64,000 nucleotides of DNA from Tritrichomonas musculus (taxonomy: Eukaryota > Parabasalia > Tritrichomonadida > Tritrichomonadidae): NCBI GenBank assembly GCA_039105265.1, contig JAPFFF010000048.1, positions 186,001-250,000 on the forward strand, written 5' to 3'. The position numbers and the translations under genes are program-made. The notes beneath the pieces were generated by a model. That model saw nothing but the letters and a program-made list of their open reading frames with translations. It had not been told where the DNA came from and ran no database searches. Of this stretch, positions 50,983 through 60,789 are shown one piece after another; positions within the stretch are counted from its first letter, which is position 1; each line of letters starts with the position of its first letter.

Positions 50983-52236
50983 TTAATAATGTTCAAATAT
51001 TTGAACATTATCTGAAATCTCAAACCAAGGAATATGGCGAGGAGCAAATACTTTTTCCAGTGAAGAACAATTTTGTAGAATTGTTTTGTCTAGTATTATT
51101 ATTGAAGAAGGGAATGTAATTTGTGTTAAAGCAGAGCATCCTTTAAATGCATATTTTTCGATTCTTGTTATAGAAGACGGAATTTTTATTTCAGACAATG
51201 AAGAACAATATTTCAATAAAGACTTTTCAATAATATTCATTGATGAAGGCAATTCAATCTTTGTCAGTGCAGCGCATCCTTTGAAAGTACCTTTTCCAAT
51301 TGATGCCACAGTTGAAGGAATAGAAACTTCTTTCAATGACTTGCAGCCATAAAAAACATAATTTCCAATCGATGTTATAGAATCTGTCATTACAATATTC
51401 TTCAATGATTCACATCTACTAAATGTTGCATATTCCAATGATTGAATACTTGAAGGAACAATTATTTCTTCTAATGAAGAACAGTCACAAAAAGCACCAC
51501 ATTCAATATTTGTAACCGATTCCGGAATCGTTATTTTCACCAAAGATTTGCAGCCGAAAAATGCATAAAATCCAATTGAAGTGATTGAAGAAGGAATATC
51601 TATTTCAGTCAATGATTTGCAACAATTAAATGCATAATTTGGCAATTTTGTTATTGAAGTTGGAATTACAACTTTCTTTAATGAATAACAATGAGAAAAA
51701 AGGCTGCTTCCAATTGATCTAATTGAACTTGGAATTACAAATTCACTTAAATTAAAACAAGCGAAAAACAGGCCTTCGTTTAAATAACACAAAGAAGATG
51801 AAAAGGTTATCGTATTTAATGATTCGCATTCTCCAAATGCTTCATCTTTAATTGATGAAACATTGTTCAGTGAAATATCAGTCAATGAAGAACATTTATA
51901 AAAAGATTGATAACCAATTGCTTTTACAGAAGAAGGAAGAACAACTTTTTCCAATGAAACACAACCATAAAAAACAAAGTCATCTATTTGTTCAATTTGC
52001 GGTTGTATTTCAATTTCTTTAAGAGAAATACAGCTTCGAAAACATCCCTTTCCTATCACTTTAACAGATGGAGGAATGGTTATCTTTTCTAATTGGAAGC
52101 ACATTGAAAACGCATTTATTCCAAGCGATACAATATAGGATGGAATTGCAATACTTGTCAATGATTCATTTAAATCAATCTTTAAATACTGTGATAAATA
52201 CTTCACCATATCTTCACCACCACTAGTAACAGCCAT
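50983..52236 (-). CDS. BspA-like leucine-rich repeat protein, C-terminal half of a split gene
   Basis: A 417-aa frame from the first ATG, with about 16 LRR_5 repeats (SLTEIDIPSSITSIGFYAFF type). Its first residues, MAVTSGGEDMVKYLSQYL, are the end of an ankyrin-like head, and coding-like sequence (NANLLF) continues a little further upstream without an ATG. The head itself is encoded by the next frame upstream on the same strand. So this is probably the 3' part of one gene of the same design as the 1551-aa protein, split by about 150 bp of noncoding DNA. Confidence 0.7.
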   Translation of the reverse strand: MAVTSGGEDMVKYLSQYLKIDLNESLTSIAIPSYIVSLGINAFSMCFQLEKITIPPSVKVIGKGCFRSCISLKEIEIQPQIEQIDDFVFYGCVSLEKVVLPSSVKAIGYQSFYKCSSLTDISLNNVSSIKDEAFGECESLNTITFSSSLCYLNEGLFFACFNLSEFVIPSSIRSIGSSLFSHCYSLKKVVIPTSITKLPNYAFNCCKSLTEIDIPSSITSIGFYAFFGCKSLVKITIPESVTNIECGAFCDCSSLEEIIVPSSIQSLEYATFSRCESLKNIVMTDSITSIGNYVFYGCKSLKEVSIPSTVASIGKGTFKGCAALTKIELPSSMNIIEKSLLKYCSSLSEIKIPSSITRIEKYAFKGCSALTQITFPSSIIILDKTILQNCSSLEKVFAPRHIPWFEISDNVQIFEHY

Positions 52237-52396
52237 AAACAAAAGGTTTGCGTTAAAATAAATAAAGAATAAATTTTATTTGAAAAAAAAATTGTTATAT
52301 AAAATATCATTCAAAAAGTGAAAATTTTGAATTCTATTAAAAAATTTAAATTGTTGTTGAAATATCTTAAGAAATAACAAAAATAAAAAACTATAT

Positions 52397-53674
52397 CTAA
52401 AACAAAATAATAAAAAAAATCTCATTACCAATAAATTCCTTAAACTTTTCATCCGTTAAAAGTATTTTAAACAAATTTACGTTATCGTATTTGCATGAAA
52501 GTCGCATTATCTCTTTTTTGAAAAAGTTGTTAGGAAAGAAAGCATAATTATTTTTTATAATTGCTTCTGATATAATGTTGTATAAATTAAGAACATCATC
52601 ATCAAAGTAATTGTCTTTGATATATTCAGCAACATCATTATGAAAGCATCGAATTGATGTTTTTAGTAAATTGAGACAATCGTCATATTCTTTTTTATTT
52701 TTTTGATTTGATTTTGCATGATAAAAATTTTCTTCTTCCATGATACTAATCATTTCAGGACTGTTGCTATGAATTGCATAATAAAAATAATAGTCATATA
52801 GTTTGGAATCACTCATTCGCAAATAATTGAAAATTTGAATGGATCCAAAAAAAATCGCGTATTCAATTAAATGCACTGTGTAACTCAATCTTGAATGCGT
52901 CTCAAAAAATGATCGTTTAATTTGATAATTTGAAAGAGATATGTTACATTGGTTGACTAAGATAATAAATTCTTCAACCAAATCTTTACGAATTAAATAT
53001 GCCAAACGTGAACCATTTTCACCTTCTAACCGTTTTTCTTCTAAATCATTGTAAAAATCTGGTTCTTCCATTAAAATATAATTTTCCATTCGTTCAATGA
53101 AATCTTCTTTTTCTTTCGCTTCTTCTTCCTCTTCTTCTTCTTCTTTTTCAACATCTGAATAATCAGAAGAAGATAAATCATCTAATGTTTTTTCCATTTT
53201 TCGTAGGAATTGACTATTAGGATCTCTTTGTTGTTCTTCTTTAAGTATTACTTTGATTTCTGGCCAGAAATATAAAAGATTTTTAAAATATCCTAATTGG
53301 ATTGCTTTTTCAATAATAATTCGATCAATTGTAAAGATTTTTTCCATTAGAAAAAATAAAAGGATCCTATTTTGGTCGCGAAATAATAAAAAAATTTCGG
53401 TGTTGTCTAATGTTTCTTTAATATCTGATTTTAGGAAACTAAAAATTTGATCAAGCTTGGAGAAAAAATCAAGACGACGATGATGGTAGCATGAAATATC
53501 CAATAGCAACCTTAATAATAGTTTAAATTCGGGGAGGTTTTCTTTGATTTTTAAATTTTCGTAATAAGTCTTAAAAAATGCAATATCACCTTTTTTATGG
53601 GACTCATCATCAAAATAATCAAGAAGATGAGCTAAAAAATCTCTTTTAATAGTCAAATATTTTTGATCATTCAT
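52397..53674 (-). CDS. DUF3447/ankyrin-like head, N-terminal half of a split BspA-like gene
   Basis: A 425-aa helical protein that parallels residues 1-310 of the 1551-aa BspA-like protein: LLDISCYHHRRLDFFSKLDQ, LIRKDLVEEFIILVNQCN, LSYTVHLIEYAIFFGSIQI and SIRCFHNDVAEYI. A pure acidic tract (EKEEEEEEEEAKEKE) is inserted near 180. It ends in a short non-conserved tail (GNEIFFIILF). I use the ATG at 53,674; the frame continues upstream without one. No GTAYGT/CTAACACAYAG intron signals are seen in the gap before the repeat half, so splicing is unlikely. Confidence 0.7.
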   Translation of the reverse strand: MNDQKYLTIKRDFLAHLLDYFDDESHKKGDIAFFKTYYENLKIKENLPEFKLLLRLLLDISCYHHRRLDFFSKLDQIFSFLKSDIKETLDNTEIFLLFRDQNRILLFFLMEKIFTIDRIIIEKAIQLGYFKNLLYFWPEIKVILKEEQQRDPNSQFLRKMEKTLDDLSSSDYSDVEKEEEEEEEEAKEKEDFIERMENYILMEEPDFYNDLEEKRLEGENGSRLAYLIRKDLVEEFIILVNQCNISLSNYQIKRSFFETHSRLSYTVHLIEYAIFFGSIQIFNYLRMSDSKLYDYYFYYAIHSNSPEMISIMEEENFYHAKSNQKNKKEYDDCLNLLKTSIRCFHNDVAEYIKDNYFDDDVLNLYNIISEAIIKNNYAFFPNNFFKKEIMRLSCKYDNVNLFKILLTDEKFKEFIGNEIFFIILF

Positions 53675-54379
53675 ATTTTTTATATAAAGTGGTTTCAAAA
53701 ACGATAATCCACCTAGCAACGAGTTTTCATTGAAATGTTTTCAAAAAGTTAAACTTTTTACATGAGGCGGATTTAAAACCTAGCTTTTGTATCCAGTGAA
53801 CTGAGTGTCCATTTTCTACTTTTTGTATAAAGCTGTCACTTTTTGTGGACATAAAACTGCTTTTTTTATTTAGCATTTTATTCAAAGATTTGTGTTGAAG
53901 TATCCAAATAATATTTTAGTGGATACTTTATTTTTACTTTAATAAACTCATTAATATCAGAAAAAAAACAATAATAAATAGAGGAGGGTCAACTAATTGA
54001 ATGGGCTATTTTTTCTCATTGATTTCCTTTTTTTGCGTTATGTAATTAATAAATTCAAAACTTTGGTGGAAAACCCACCTACCATTTTCTATTCAATTTT
54101 TCGATAAAAAAATTGAATAGATTGCATTTTTAAATAATAATATCTAAATATAAAATAAACATTTTTTAAATAATAATAATTATTTTATCAAATGAACATT
54201 TAATCTATATGTATATATAATATTATGATTCTAACTCTTTTATATAGAGATTTGGTAGGGGTTTTTCCATTTGGTAGGGGGGTTTTACTCTTGACTATAG
54301 TTTATTTTAGTTTGCTTCGTCAAAGTCTCTTCGTGCAACTGATAATTTGGATTCCTTTATTTTGAGTATTTGAAAATGA
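53675..54379. other. Intergenic region
   Basis: No gene seen. Two closely spaced TTTGGTAGGGG direct repeats lie at about 54,250 and 54,271. Confidence 0.5.
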
Positions 54380-55680
54380 TTATATTGTAGGTTTTCCAAC
54401 CAAATTAAAGAATACTGTATCAGTTAATAATGCCAATTATTCAGCGTTATATGCTGGTTCTGGTGACTCTTCTAAAGAAAAGTATCAATTTGTCTTGCCC
54501 ACATCTGTTTCTTGCTCAATGTTAGAACTTGAATTTCATTGAAGTCACAGAAGACCATGAATTTTCAAATAAAAAGAGAGTTCCTATTTTCAGAGGAATC
54601 GACATTATTGGTGAAGAATTCCCTGTTTTTTCACAATCAGATTATACTGATGATTTATCATGTTAATGAGAGCTTTGTATTGGATCATGTTTCTGATACA
54701 AAATTCATTGATATTAATCTCCCTAAAGATGATGAATACTTGTTCATTGTTGAAAAAAGCTTTTCATTTGGCAATGTTTCCTTCTCTCGTGAAACCAGCA
54801 AATTAAGTGTAATTAAGAGTTAGGATGTTGATCACGTTATCATTGAAAAGTGCTCCTTTGTAAGCTGCTGAGTTAAGAATGACAACGAAAACGGTGGAGC
54901 TATTAATTTCATAGATTGTGGCATCAATTGTGGAAGATCAGAATTCATTGATTGTTCATCGCCATTGAAAGGTGGTGGTGTTTCAATTAGAATAAGAAAG
55001 GAAATCAAAGATAAAATCAAGGTTGATGGCTGCATTTTCTCAAAATGCGCCGCAAGTAATGGCGGCGGTTGCTATGTTTACTCAAGCACATCATCATCCA
55101 TTTCATTCATGAATTGCAGCTTCGCAAGTGCAAGTTTATTGATAATGAAGGCGAAAGCGCTTGCTCAATCATTAACAGCATTACTGGAGAAGAAAATGTG
55201 AAAAAGAATGATGGAAGATTGGCACAATTATCTGACACTCAATCTGTTTCGATTTCTGATTGTAAATTTGAAATTGGTCGTAACTCTAAGTGCTCCTTGT
55301 TTTACATAGGTGGAAGCAAAGGTGTTAAAGCTGAATTTAAAGACTCTGTTTTTACAGGAGTTGTTTCAAATGGCGCTTATCATATTAGTGGCAGGTCATT
55401 GGGCAATCAAGCTCGCAAGATTTTGATTAAATCTTGCAGGTTTTCTTCAAGCTTCAACAATGCTTTCAATTCCGATAACAACTACATGTCAATTGACATG
55501 AATGATAATCATTTTAATTATAAAATAAAGGAGAACAAGTTGCCATGGAAAGCCGTTATTGCCGTCATTGCTGTTATCACCATTAAATTGAAGAAGAAGC
55601 CACAAGATGATCAAAATGATGAGCATGAAATGTCAACTGAAATACATGAATCATTAATCGATCAATCATTTCATATATAA
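54380..55680 (+). pseudogene. Broken beta-helix surface protein with C-terminal membrane anchor
   Basis: Plus-strand blocks in changing frames include FVLPTSVSCSMLELEFH (about 54,490), CSFVSC and NENGGAINFIDCGINCGRS (54,850-54,945), then GGGVSIRIRKE, CIFSKCAASNGGGCYVYSS (to 55,095), and the final frame 55,069-55,680. GGG/GGA-I-x-F/Y-x-D-C repeats are typical of chlamydial Pmp-like right-handed beta-helix proteins found in trichomonads. The end has a short hydrophobic stretch (AVIAVIAVITI), a basic stop-transfer (KLKKKP) and a charged cytosolic tail, as in surface proteins. Stops near 54,540, 54,822 and 54,872 and frame changes around 55,115 break it. Confidence 0.75.
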
Positions 55681-55829
55681 AGTTAAGTGATATTTAATTT
55701 TTTTTGTTTGTTTTTCATTATAGCTAGTATAAAATGAAGTAAATTGGCTCTTTCTCTCTCTTGATAAAATAATAAATATATAAAAATAATTATGTAGAAG
55801 AAATTTATTCAGTTTTTACTAAAATTTAT

Positions 55830-58571
55830 TTAATGAAATTTATTCAGTGTGTTTTCTTCTTTATAATTGTAGACGATTTCATAATCGCCATGATTCAAAT
55901 CGGCAACAACATCTTCTTCTTCTTCTCTAATTTCGAATGAAGAAGAAACAACATCAGTCTTTTTCAATTTCAACAAAATTAATTTTGCATCAGCGTTGAA
56001 GGGAATAGAGAATGTATATGTTACTTTTCCATCTTCTACGACCCATTTGCACTCGTATCTTCCCATTGGTGAATCGTAAGATATCATTGCATTTCCTAGT
56101 CTAGAACTTGGGTTAGGTCTAAGAATAACTTTTTTAAATCCGGGTGATTCTTCATCTGGATTCAAGCCACAAACATCGCAATAAATCCATTCACAAATTG
56201 ATCCATAAGCATAATGATTGAACGAATTCATTCCTTCAGGTGCAACTTTTCCATCAGGTTTCAAAGCTCCCCATCTTTCCCACATTGTAGTTGCTCCCAT
56301 TGTCACTGGATAAAGCCAACCAGGATAATCTTGTTGTAAGAAAGTTGTAATTGCAAGATCGTTAGCACCAGCTTTAGTCAAAGCTTTACAAAGGATTTGT
56401 GTTCCAATGAATCCTGTACAAAGATGATAATTTCTTTCTTTTAGCAAATTAAAAAGGATCTCTAAGGATGTTTGAATCGATCCTTCTGGTTGTAAATCGT
56501 GAACAATTGCCAAAGAAAGGCCAGTTTGCGTTTTAACAGAACATTTTCCATTATCCGAAAAATATTCTTTACGAATATTTTGCAATGTTTCTTCGGCAAG
56601 TTTATGATACATATCGTAATCATCATTCTTTCCGAGAACTTTTGCAGCTTTGGCAGTCAACGAGAGTGAATAATAGTAATAAACTATGCAAACATACTCT
56701 TCATTAGTTCCTCCAAAAACATGATTTCGATTAAAATAATTATTTGGACCATCCAAAGCGCACCAATCACAGAATTGCAATTCTTTCACCTCATAAAGAC
56801 CGTCAACAATGTTTTTTTGCATCACAGCGACCCATTGTTTCATCCCATCGTATTGATCTTCCAAAATTTGCCTTTTACCATTCATCACGTAAATGTTCCA
56901 AGGCATGATTGTTGCAGCATCACTCCAGCCAATCATTCCACCAACGGAGAAAAATCTACCAATTTCATCAAGTGTCAACAATTGTGGGCACCAAATCGGT
57001 GGCACTCCTTTATCTCGAAGCTGATGCAAATACAAATCTTTCAAAAATTTCCGATAAAATGCGTAACAATCCATGTTAAACATCGCTGTTTTGCAGAAGA
57101 TTTGAGCATCGCCAGTCCAACCCAATCGTTCAGCACGCTGAGGACAATCTGTTGGAACGTCCAAGAAGTTGTCTTTTTGACTCCACAAGCTGTTTGTAAT
57201 GAGCTGGTTAACAAGAGGTGCACCAATTGATGTATGACATGTTATATCAAGATCAGAATAAACAACACAACCAACGAAATCTTCGAGATTTACTTGTCCG
57301 CTCCAGTTCGTTAATTTTACATAACGAAATCCGTAATAAGTGAAATGTGGGCTCACAATCTTTTCTTTTCCATCTGATTTGTAACAAAACTGTTCAAGAT
57401 CGTGTCCAATATTTCCAATGAAAAAGTTTCCATCTTGCAAGATTTCGCAATGTTCAACAAATGTTTCAAAGTCTTTTGGAGCATTGATTTTCATCTCAAT
57501 CCATCCTGCCATGTTCTGTCCCATGTCAATTATAGTCTCTCCTTTTGGTGACTTAATTATTTGCTTGGGACGAATCCTCTCCTTCACAACGACAGGTGGA
57601 GAAAACCTGGCAACAAGCTTGTCATGAAGCGGCTCTTCAATTTCATTACACTCAATCCAAGCGCTTTCGTCACAATCACTCAAATTCCAGTTGGAAATAG
57701 AGAGGTTGGCGTCAATGTATTCGCCTTCATATATCGTGCTCATCAATATGTCACTTTTGTGGCACTTCCAACTTTTGTCAGAAATGATCACTTCACTTGT
57801 TCCATCAAAATATAAAACGTGCATTTCAAACAGGAATTCGTATCGTTCACAGGCATAATCAGTGGGGTACCCCCTGTAGAGATCTCGCAGGTCCCCGCCT
57901 TGGCCATAAAATCCACATCGGCATCGGGCCCATCCATCACCAAGCATGACACCAATTGTGTTGATATTTGGTCGAAGAAGGGAAGTGATGTCAAAGGTCT
58001 GGTACTGGACCCACAATTTGTAGTTGTTGTTAGATGGCAAAAAATATTCGTTTGTCGGTTTTTGCCCGTTAACATAGAGCTCGTATAAACCAAGACCAGT
58101 TGAATATATGCGGGCTTCCTTGACTTTTTTCGAATTTGGTATGGTAAAGTTCTTTCGTACATATGGTGGGGTTGCTTCACCTACTCCTTCTGTGGATATC
58201 CAATGTGCTGCCCATGGCTCATCTAATTTGGATGTTTCAAAGAAATTGACAGGGGATTCGATTTTTTCATCAAGATCGGTTGTTACAAAAACTTTCCAGT
58301 AATATCTGGTCCTAGGCTTTAGGATGGATTTGGTATCAAATTTGGGATTGTAATCAATTGAACTGAGTGAGGGTGATTCACCTGAATCATGGATTAGCTG
58401 TCGTGTATTGTTAATATCGCAGGTAGGATCAGTTGATATTATTAATCTTGCTGATTTTTGATATCTGGCTTTAGTCCCCTCAACGATCCATGAGAAAGAA
58501 AGTGAGTTTGTATCATATCCAATTGGATTTTCAATTCCATTTAGGCGCATTTTGATGATCTTTGGTGTCAT
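55830..58571 (-). CDS. Alpha-L-rhamnosidase (GH78), bacterial type
   Basis: A 913-aa enzyme that would release terminal alpha-L-rhamnose from glycans. The N-terminal Fn3-like domain (about 5-110, KPRTRYYWKVFVTTD) and the beta-sandwich domains (YSTGLGLYELYVNGQKP, VMLGDGWARCRCGFYG) precede the (alpha/alpha)6 barrel. Hallmark motifs are VPTDCPQRAERLGWTGDAQ (about 473-491), GATTMWERWG (about 759-768) and SFNHYAYGSICEW (about 779-791), followed by a C-terminal beta domain. All parts are present at full length with no intron and no signal peptide. GH78 is mainly bacterial and fungal, so lateral transfer from a gut bacterium is likely. Base composition is less AT-rich than the flanks. Confidence 0.95.
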   Translation of the reverse strand: MTPKIIKMRLNGIENPIGYDTNSLSFSWIVEGTKARYQKSARLIISTDPTCDINNTRQLIHDSGESPSLSSIDYNPKFDTKSILKPRTRYYWKVFVTTDLDEKIESPVNFFETSKLDEPWAAHWISTEGVGEATPPYVRKNFTIPNSKKVKEARIYSTGLGLYELYVNGQKPTNEYFLPSNNNYKLWVQYQTFDITSLLRPNINTIGVMLGDGWARCRCGFYGQGGDLRDLYRGYPTDYACERYEFLFEMHVLYFDGTSEVIISDKSWKCHKSDILMSTIYEGEYIDANLSISNWNLSDCDESAWIECNEIEEPLHDKLVARFSPPVVVKERIRPKQIIKSPKGETIIDMGQNMAGWIEMKINAPKDFETFVEHCEILQDGNFFIGNIGHDLEQFCYKSDGKEKIVSPHFTYYGFRYVKLTNWSGQVNLEDFVGCVVYSDLDITCHTSIGAPLVNQLITNSLWSQKDNFLDVPTDCPQRAERLGWTGDAQIFCKTAMFNMDCYAFYRKFLKDLYLHQLRDKGVPPIWCPQLLTLDEIGRFFSVGGMIGWSDAATIMPWNIYVMNGKRQILEDQYDGMKQWVAVMQKNIVDGLYEVKELQFCDWCALDGPNNYFNRNHVFGGTNEEYVCIVYYYYSLSLTAKAAKVLGKNDDYDMYHKLAEETLQNIRKEYFSDNGKCSVKTQTGLSLAIVHDLQPEGSIQTSLEILFNLLKERNYHLCTGFIGTQILCKALTKAGANDLAITTFLQQDYPGWLYPVTMGATTMWERWGALKPDGKVAPEGMNSFNHYAYGSICEWIYCDVCGLNPDEESPGFKKVILRPNPSSRLGNAMISYDSPMGRYECKWVVEDGKVTYTFSIPFNADAKLILLKLKKTDVVSSSFEIREEEEDVVADLNHGDYEIVYNYKEENTLNKFH

Positions 58572-58735
58572 TTGTTATAAAGGTTGTATTTTCTAATTAT
58601 CGTGACTAAATTTTTGTCAAAAAAATTTTGAGAGAAGCATATCGGCACTTTTTTCTTTTTTCATCATCCAAAAAAAATTAATTTTGGTTATATATATATT
58701 TCACTAACTTAAAATTTTTATTCAACAAGGAACGC

Positions 58736-58762
58736 CACTTTTTGAACTGCGTTCAAAAAGTG
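58736..58762. repeat. Perfect 12-bp hairpin (CACTTTTTGAAC stem, 3-base loop)
   Basis: CACTTTTTGAAC, then TGC, then GTTCAAAAAGTG: a perfect inverted repeat. It lies 165 bases upstream of the rhamnosidase start codon and before the minisatellite. Function unknown; it could be an insertion relic or a transcript structure. Confidence 0.85.
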
Positions 58763-58942
58763 TCTAGTACACAGTTTTTTTCTTTTAGAAAAAAGAATAT
58801 ATCTATATAAAAGGCATTCAAATAAACAATAATTTAGTCAAAATTTTATTCTAAAATTAACAGAGAATAAAAAACTTTATTAATGCTTTCAGTAAAAAAA
58901 CTAACAAAAGTTTGTAATTAGCAAAAACGCGAATCAGTTATT

Positions 58943-59515
58943 AACATCAATGTTTGTCTGTTGTTAGCATAGATGTTTATCTGTTGTTAGCATCGATGTT
59001 TGTCTGTCGTTAGCATCGATGTTTGTCTGTCGTTAGCATCGATGTTTGTCTGTCGTTAGCATCGATGTTTGTCTGTTGTTAGCATCGATGTTTGTCTGTT
59101 GTTAGCATCGATGTTTATCTGTTGTTAGCATCGATGTTTATCTCTTGTTAGCATCGATGTTTTTCTGTTGTAAGCATCGATGTTTTTCTGTTGTTAGCAT
59201 AGATGTTTGTATGTTGTAAGCATCAATGTTTTTCTGTTGTTAGCATCGATGTTTTTCTGTTGTAAGCATCAATGTTTGTCTGTCGTTAGCATCGATGTTT
59301 ATCTGTTGTTAGCATCGATGTTTTTCTGTTGTTAGCATAGATGTTTGTCTGTCGTTAGCATCGATGTTTATCTGTTGTTAGCATCGATGTTTTTCTGTTG
59401 TTAGCATCGATGTTTATCTGTTGTAAGCATCAATATTTATCTATTGTAAGCATCGATGTTTATCTGTTGTTAGCATCAATATTTATCTGTTGCTAGCATC
59501 AATGTTTGTCAATAT
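58943..59515. repeat. 23-bp minisatellite, about 25 copies
   Basis: A tandem array with consensus GTTAGCATCGATGTTTGTCTG plus TT (23 bp), about 25 copies with point variants (ATCGAT/ATAGAT/ATCAAT, TTGTCTG/TTATCTG/TTTTCTG, GTTAG/GTAAG). There are no spacers and no coding sequence. It lies between the rhamnosidase gene and the next small gene. Copy number should be highly variable between strains. Confidence 0.95.
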
Positions 59516-60183
59516 TTAAGATAATATTATCTGGCGGTAGGATTATCTGGCTGTAGGATTTATCTGGCTGTGGAATTTATCTGGCTATGAGATTAAACAA
59601 TTCTATTTCTTTTTGATAAATTAATTAAAAAAAAAAAAAAAAAAAATAAAAATAAAAATAAAAATAAAAAAATAAATTCTATGAGCTTTATGAAAAAAAA
59701 ATAACTGAAATTTTTTTTATTAAAATATCTTAATCAAAAAGAAATAAAATAGTTTACAATTATAATTACAAATGTAAATAATAATATACTTAAATTAATT
59801 ATTATCCAAAATATTTTAAAACAATATGATGGCTGGATAAGTTCAGGTCTTATTTTTTTGGGGTTTTGTTTTATTATATTAAGATAAATATATGAAAATT
59901 TTGAGTATTTGAAACTTTATGGCATGACCTTCTCAAAAAGTGTGAAATAAAACTTAATTATCTTTTTTTAGGAATATTTTTGATTGTTACTATTATTGTT
60001 TTTATATATGAGAATTATCATTTATCATAAATACAAATATTATTTAATCAATATTCTACAAATGTTTGAAAATATCGATGCATTTATTTATTTAAAATGA
60101 GGAAGCCTCTAGCTTTTAAATGATATTTGAATTATTTAGTAATTAGATTCTTTATAAAATTAACTCTTAATTTTTTTGTTTTT
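59516..60183. other. Intergenic region after the minisatellite
   Basis: A few copies of an ATCTGGCTGTAGGATT-like unit (about 17-20 bp) continue directly from the minisatellite to about 59,590. A 20-base A run follows at 59,627-59,646, and then AT-rich DNA without a gene. Confidence 0.6.
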
Positions 60184-60582
60184 TCATTTGTGAAATTGCA
60201 TTTTGACTTTTTCAAGTAATGTCTTGCATTCAGGATATTTTTTAACTATTTCGCCGGTTTTACCATCTCTCCATGAAAAACTTCCGCTATGAAAGTATCT
60301 ACAAAAAACTTTTGAAATATTGCAATTAACAATAGATTGGTCATCGCCACAAACTTCAACAGATGCAATTCTCTGTTCATCTGTAATAATATAACCAATT
60401 ACATCTACGTTTGAAACTACAGCCCATACAACATTACCCATTGAGGGAACATATTTTGAAACCATTTTTAAAAAATCCGAAAGGAAGATACTTCCATCTA
60501 TTGTTATTTCTTTTTGATGAGAATTGCAGTCATCACCCATGCAAACGCTGTCTCTGTCTAATAATATGGAAACACTTGCCAT
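60184..60582 (-). CDS. Small conserved-type protein, bacterial appearance, 132 aa
   Basis: A 132-aa soluble protein, MASVSILLDRDSVCMGDDC at the start, then VPSMGNVVWAVVSNVDVIG and CRYFHSGSFSWRDGK near the end. The LDRDSVCMGDD and GNVVWAV blocks recall a small uncharacterised family I associate with gut bacteria; this is memory-based and unproved. I use the ATG at 60,582 because the frame before it is only poly-Phe from a 24-base A run (60,584-60,607). That run sits directly before the start codon. Function unknown. Confidence 0.6.
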   Translation of the reverse strand: MASVSILLDRDSVCMGDDCNSHQKEITIDGSIFLSDFLKMVSKYVPSMGNVVWAVVSNVDVIGYIITDEQRIASVEVCGDDQSIVNCNISKVFCRYFHSGSFSWRDGKTGEIVKKYPECKTLLEKVKMQFHK

Positions 60583-60789
60583 TAAAAAAAAAAAAAAAAA
60601 AAAAAAATGAAAAATCAATGGTTTATTCATTGAATATTTTCAATAAGATTAAATATATCAAATATTTCAATATCTTCATAAATATAAAAAATATGATTAA
60701 AATATGTCATGAATTCTATATTAATTAATATGTATAAAATATAGGTATAATATAATAATAATCTATTAATAAAAACGCATCATTTTTTG

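Noticed and set aside
52243-52396. Intron joining the two halves of the split BspA-like gene
   Set aside because: No GTAYGT donor and no CTAACACAYAG acceptor block in the gap, unlike the clear intron at 29,968-30,119.
58943-59515. CRISPR-like appearance of the regular 23-bp array
   Set aside because: Units follow each other without unique spacers, and the organism is eukaryotic; it is a minisatellite.
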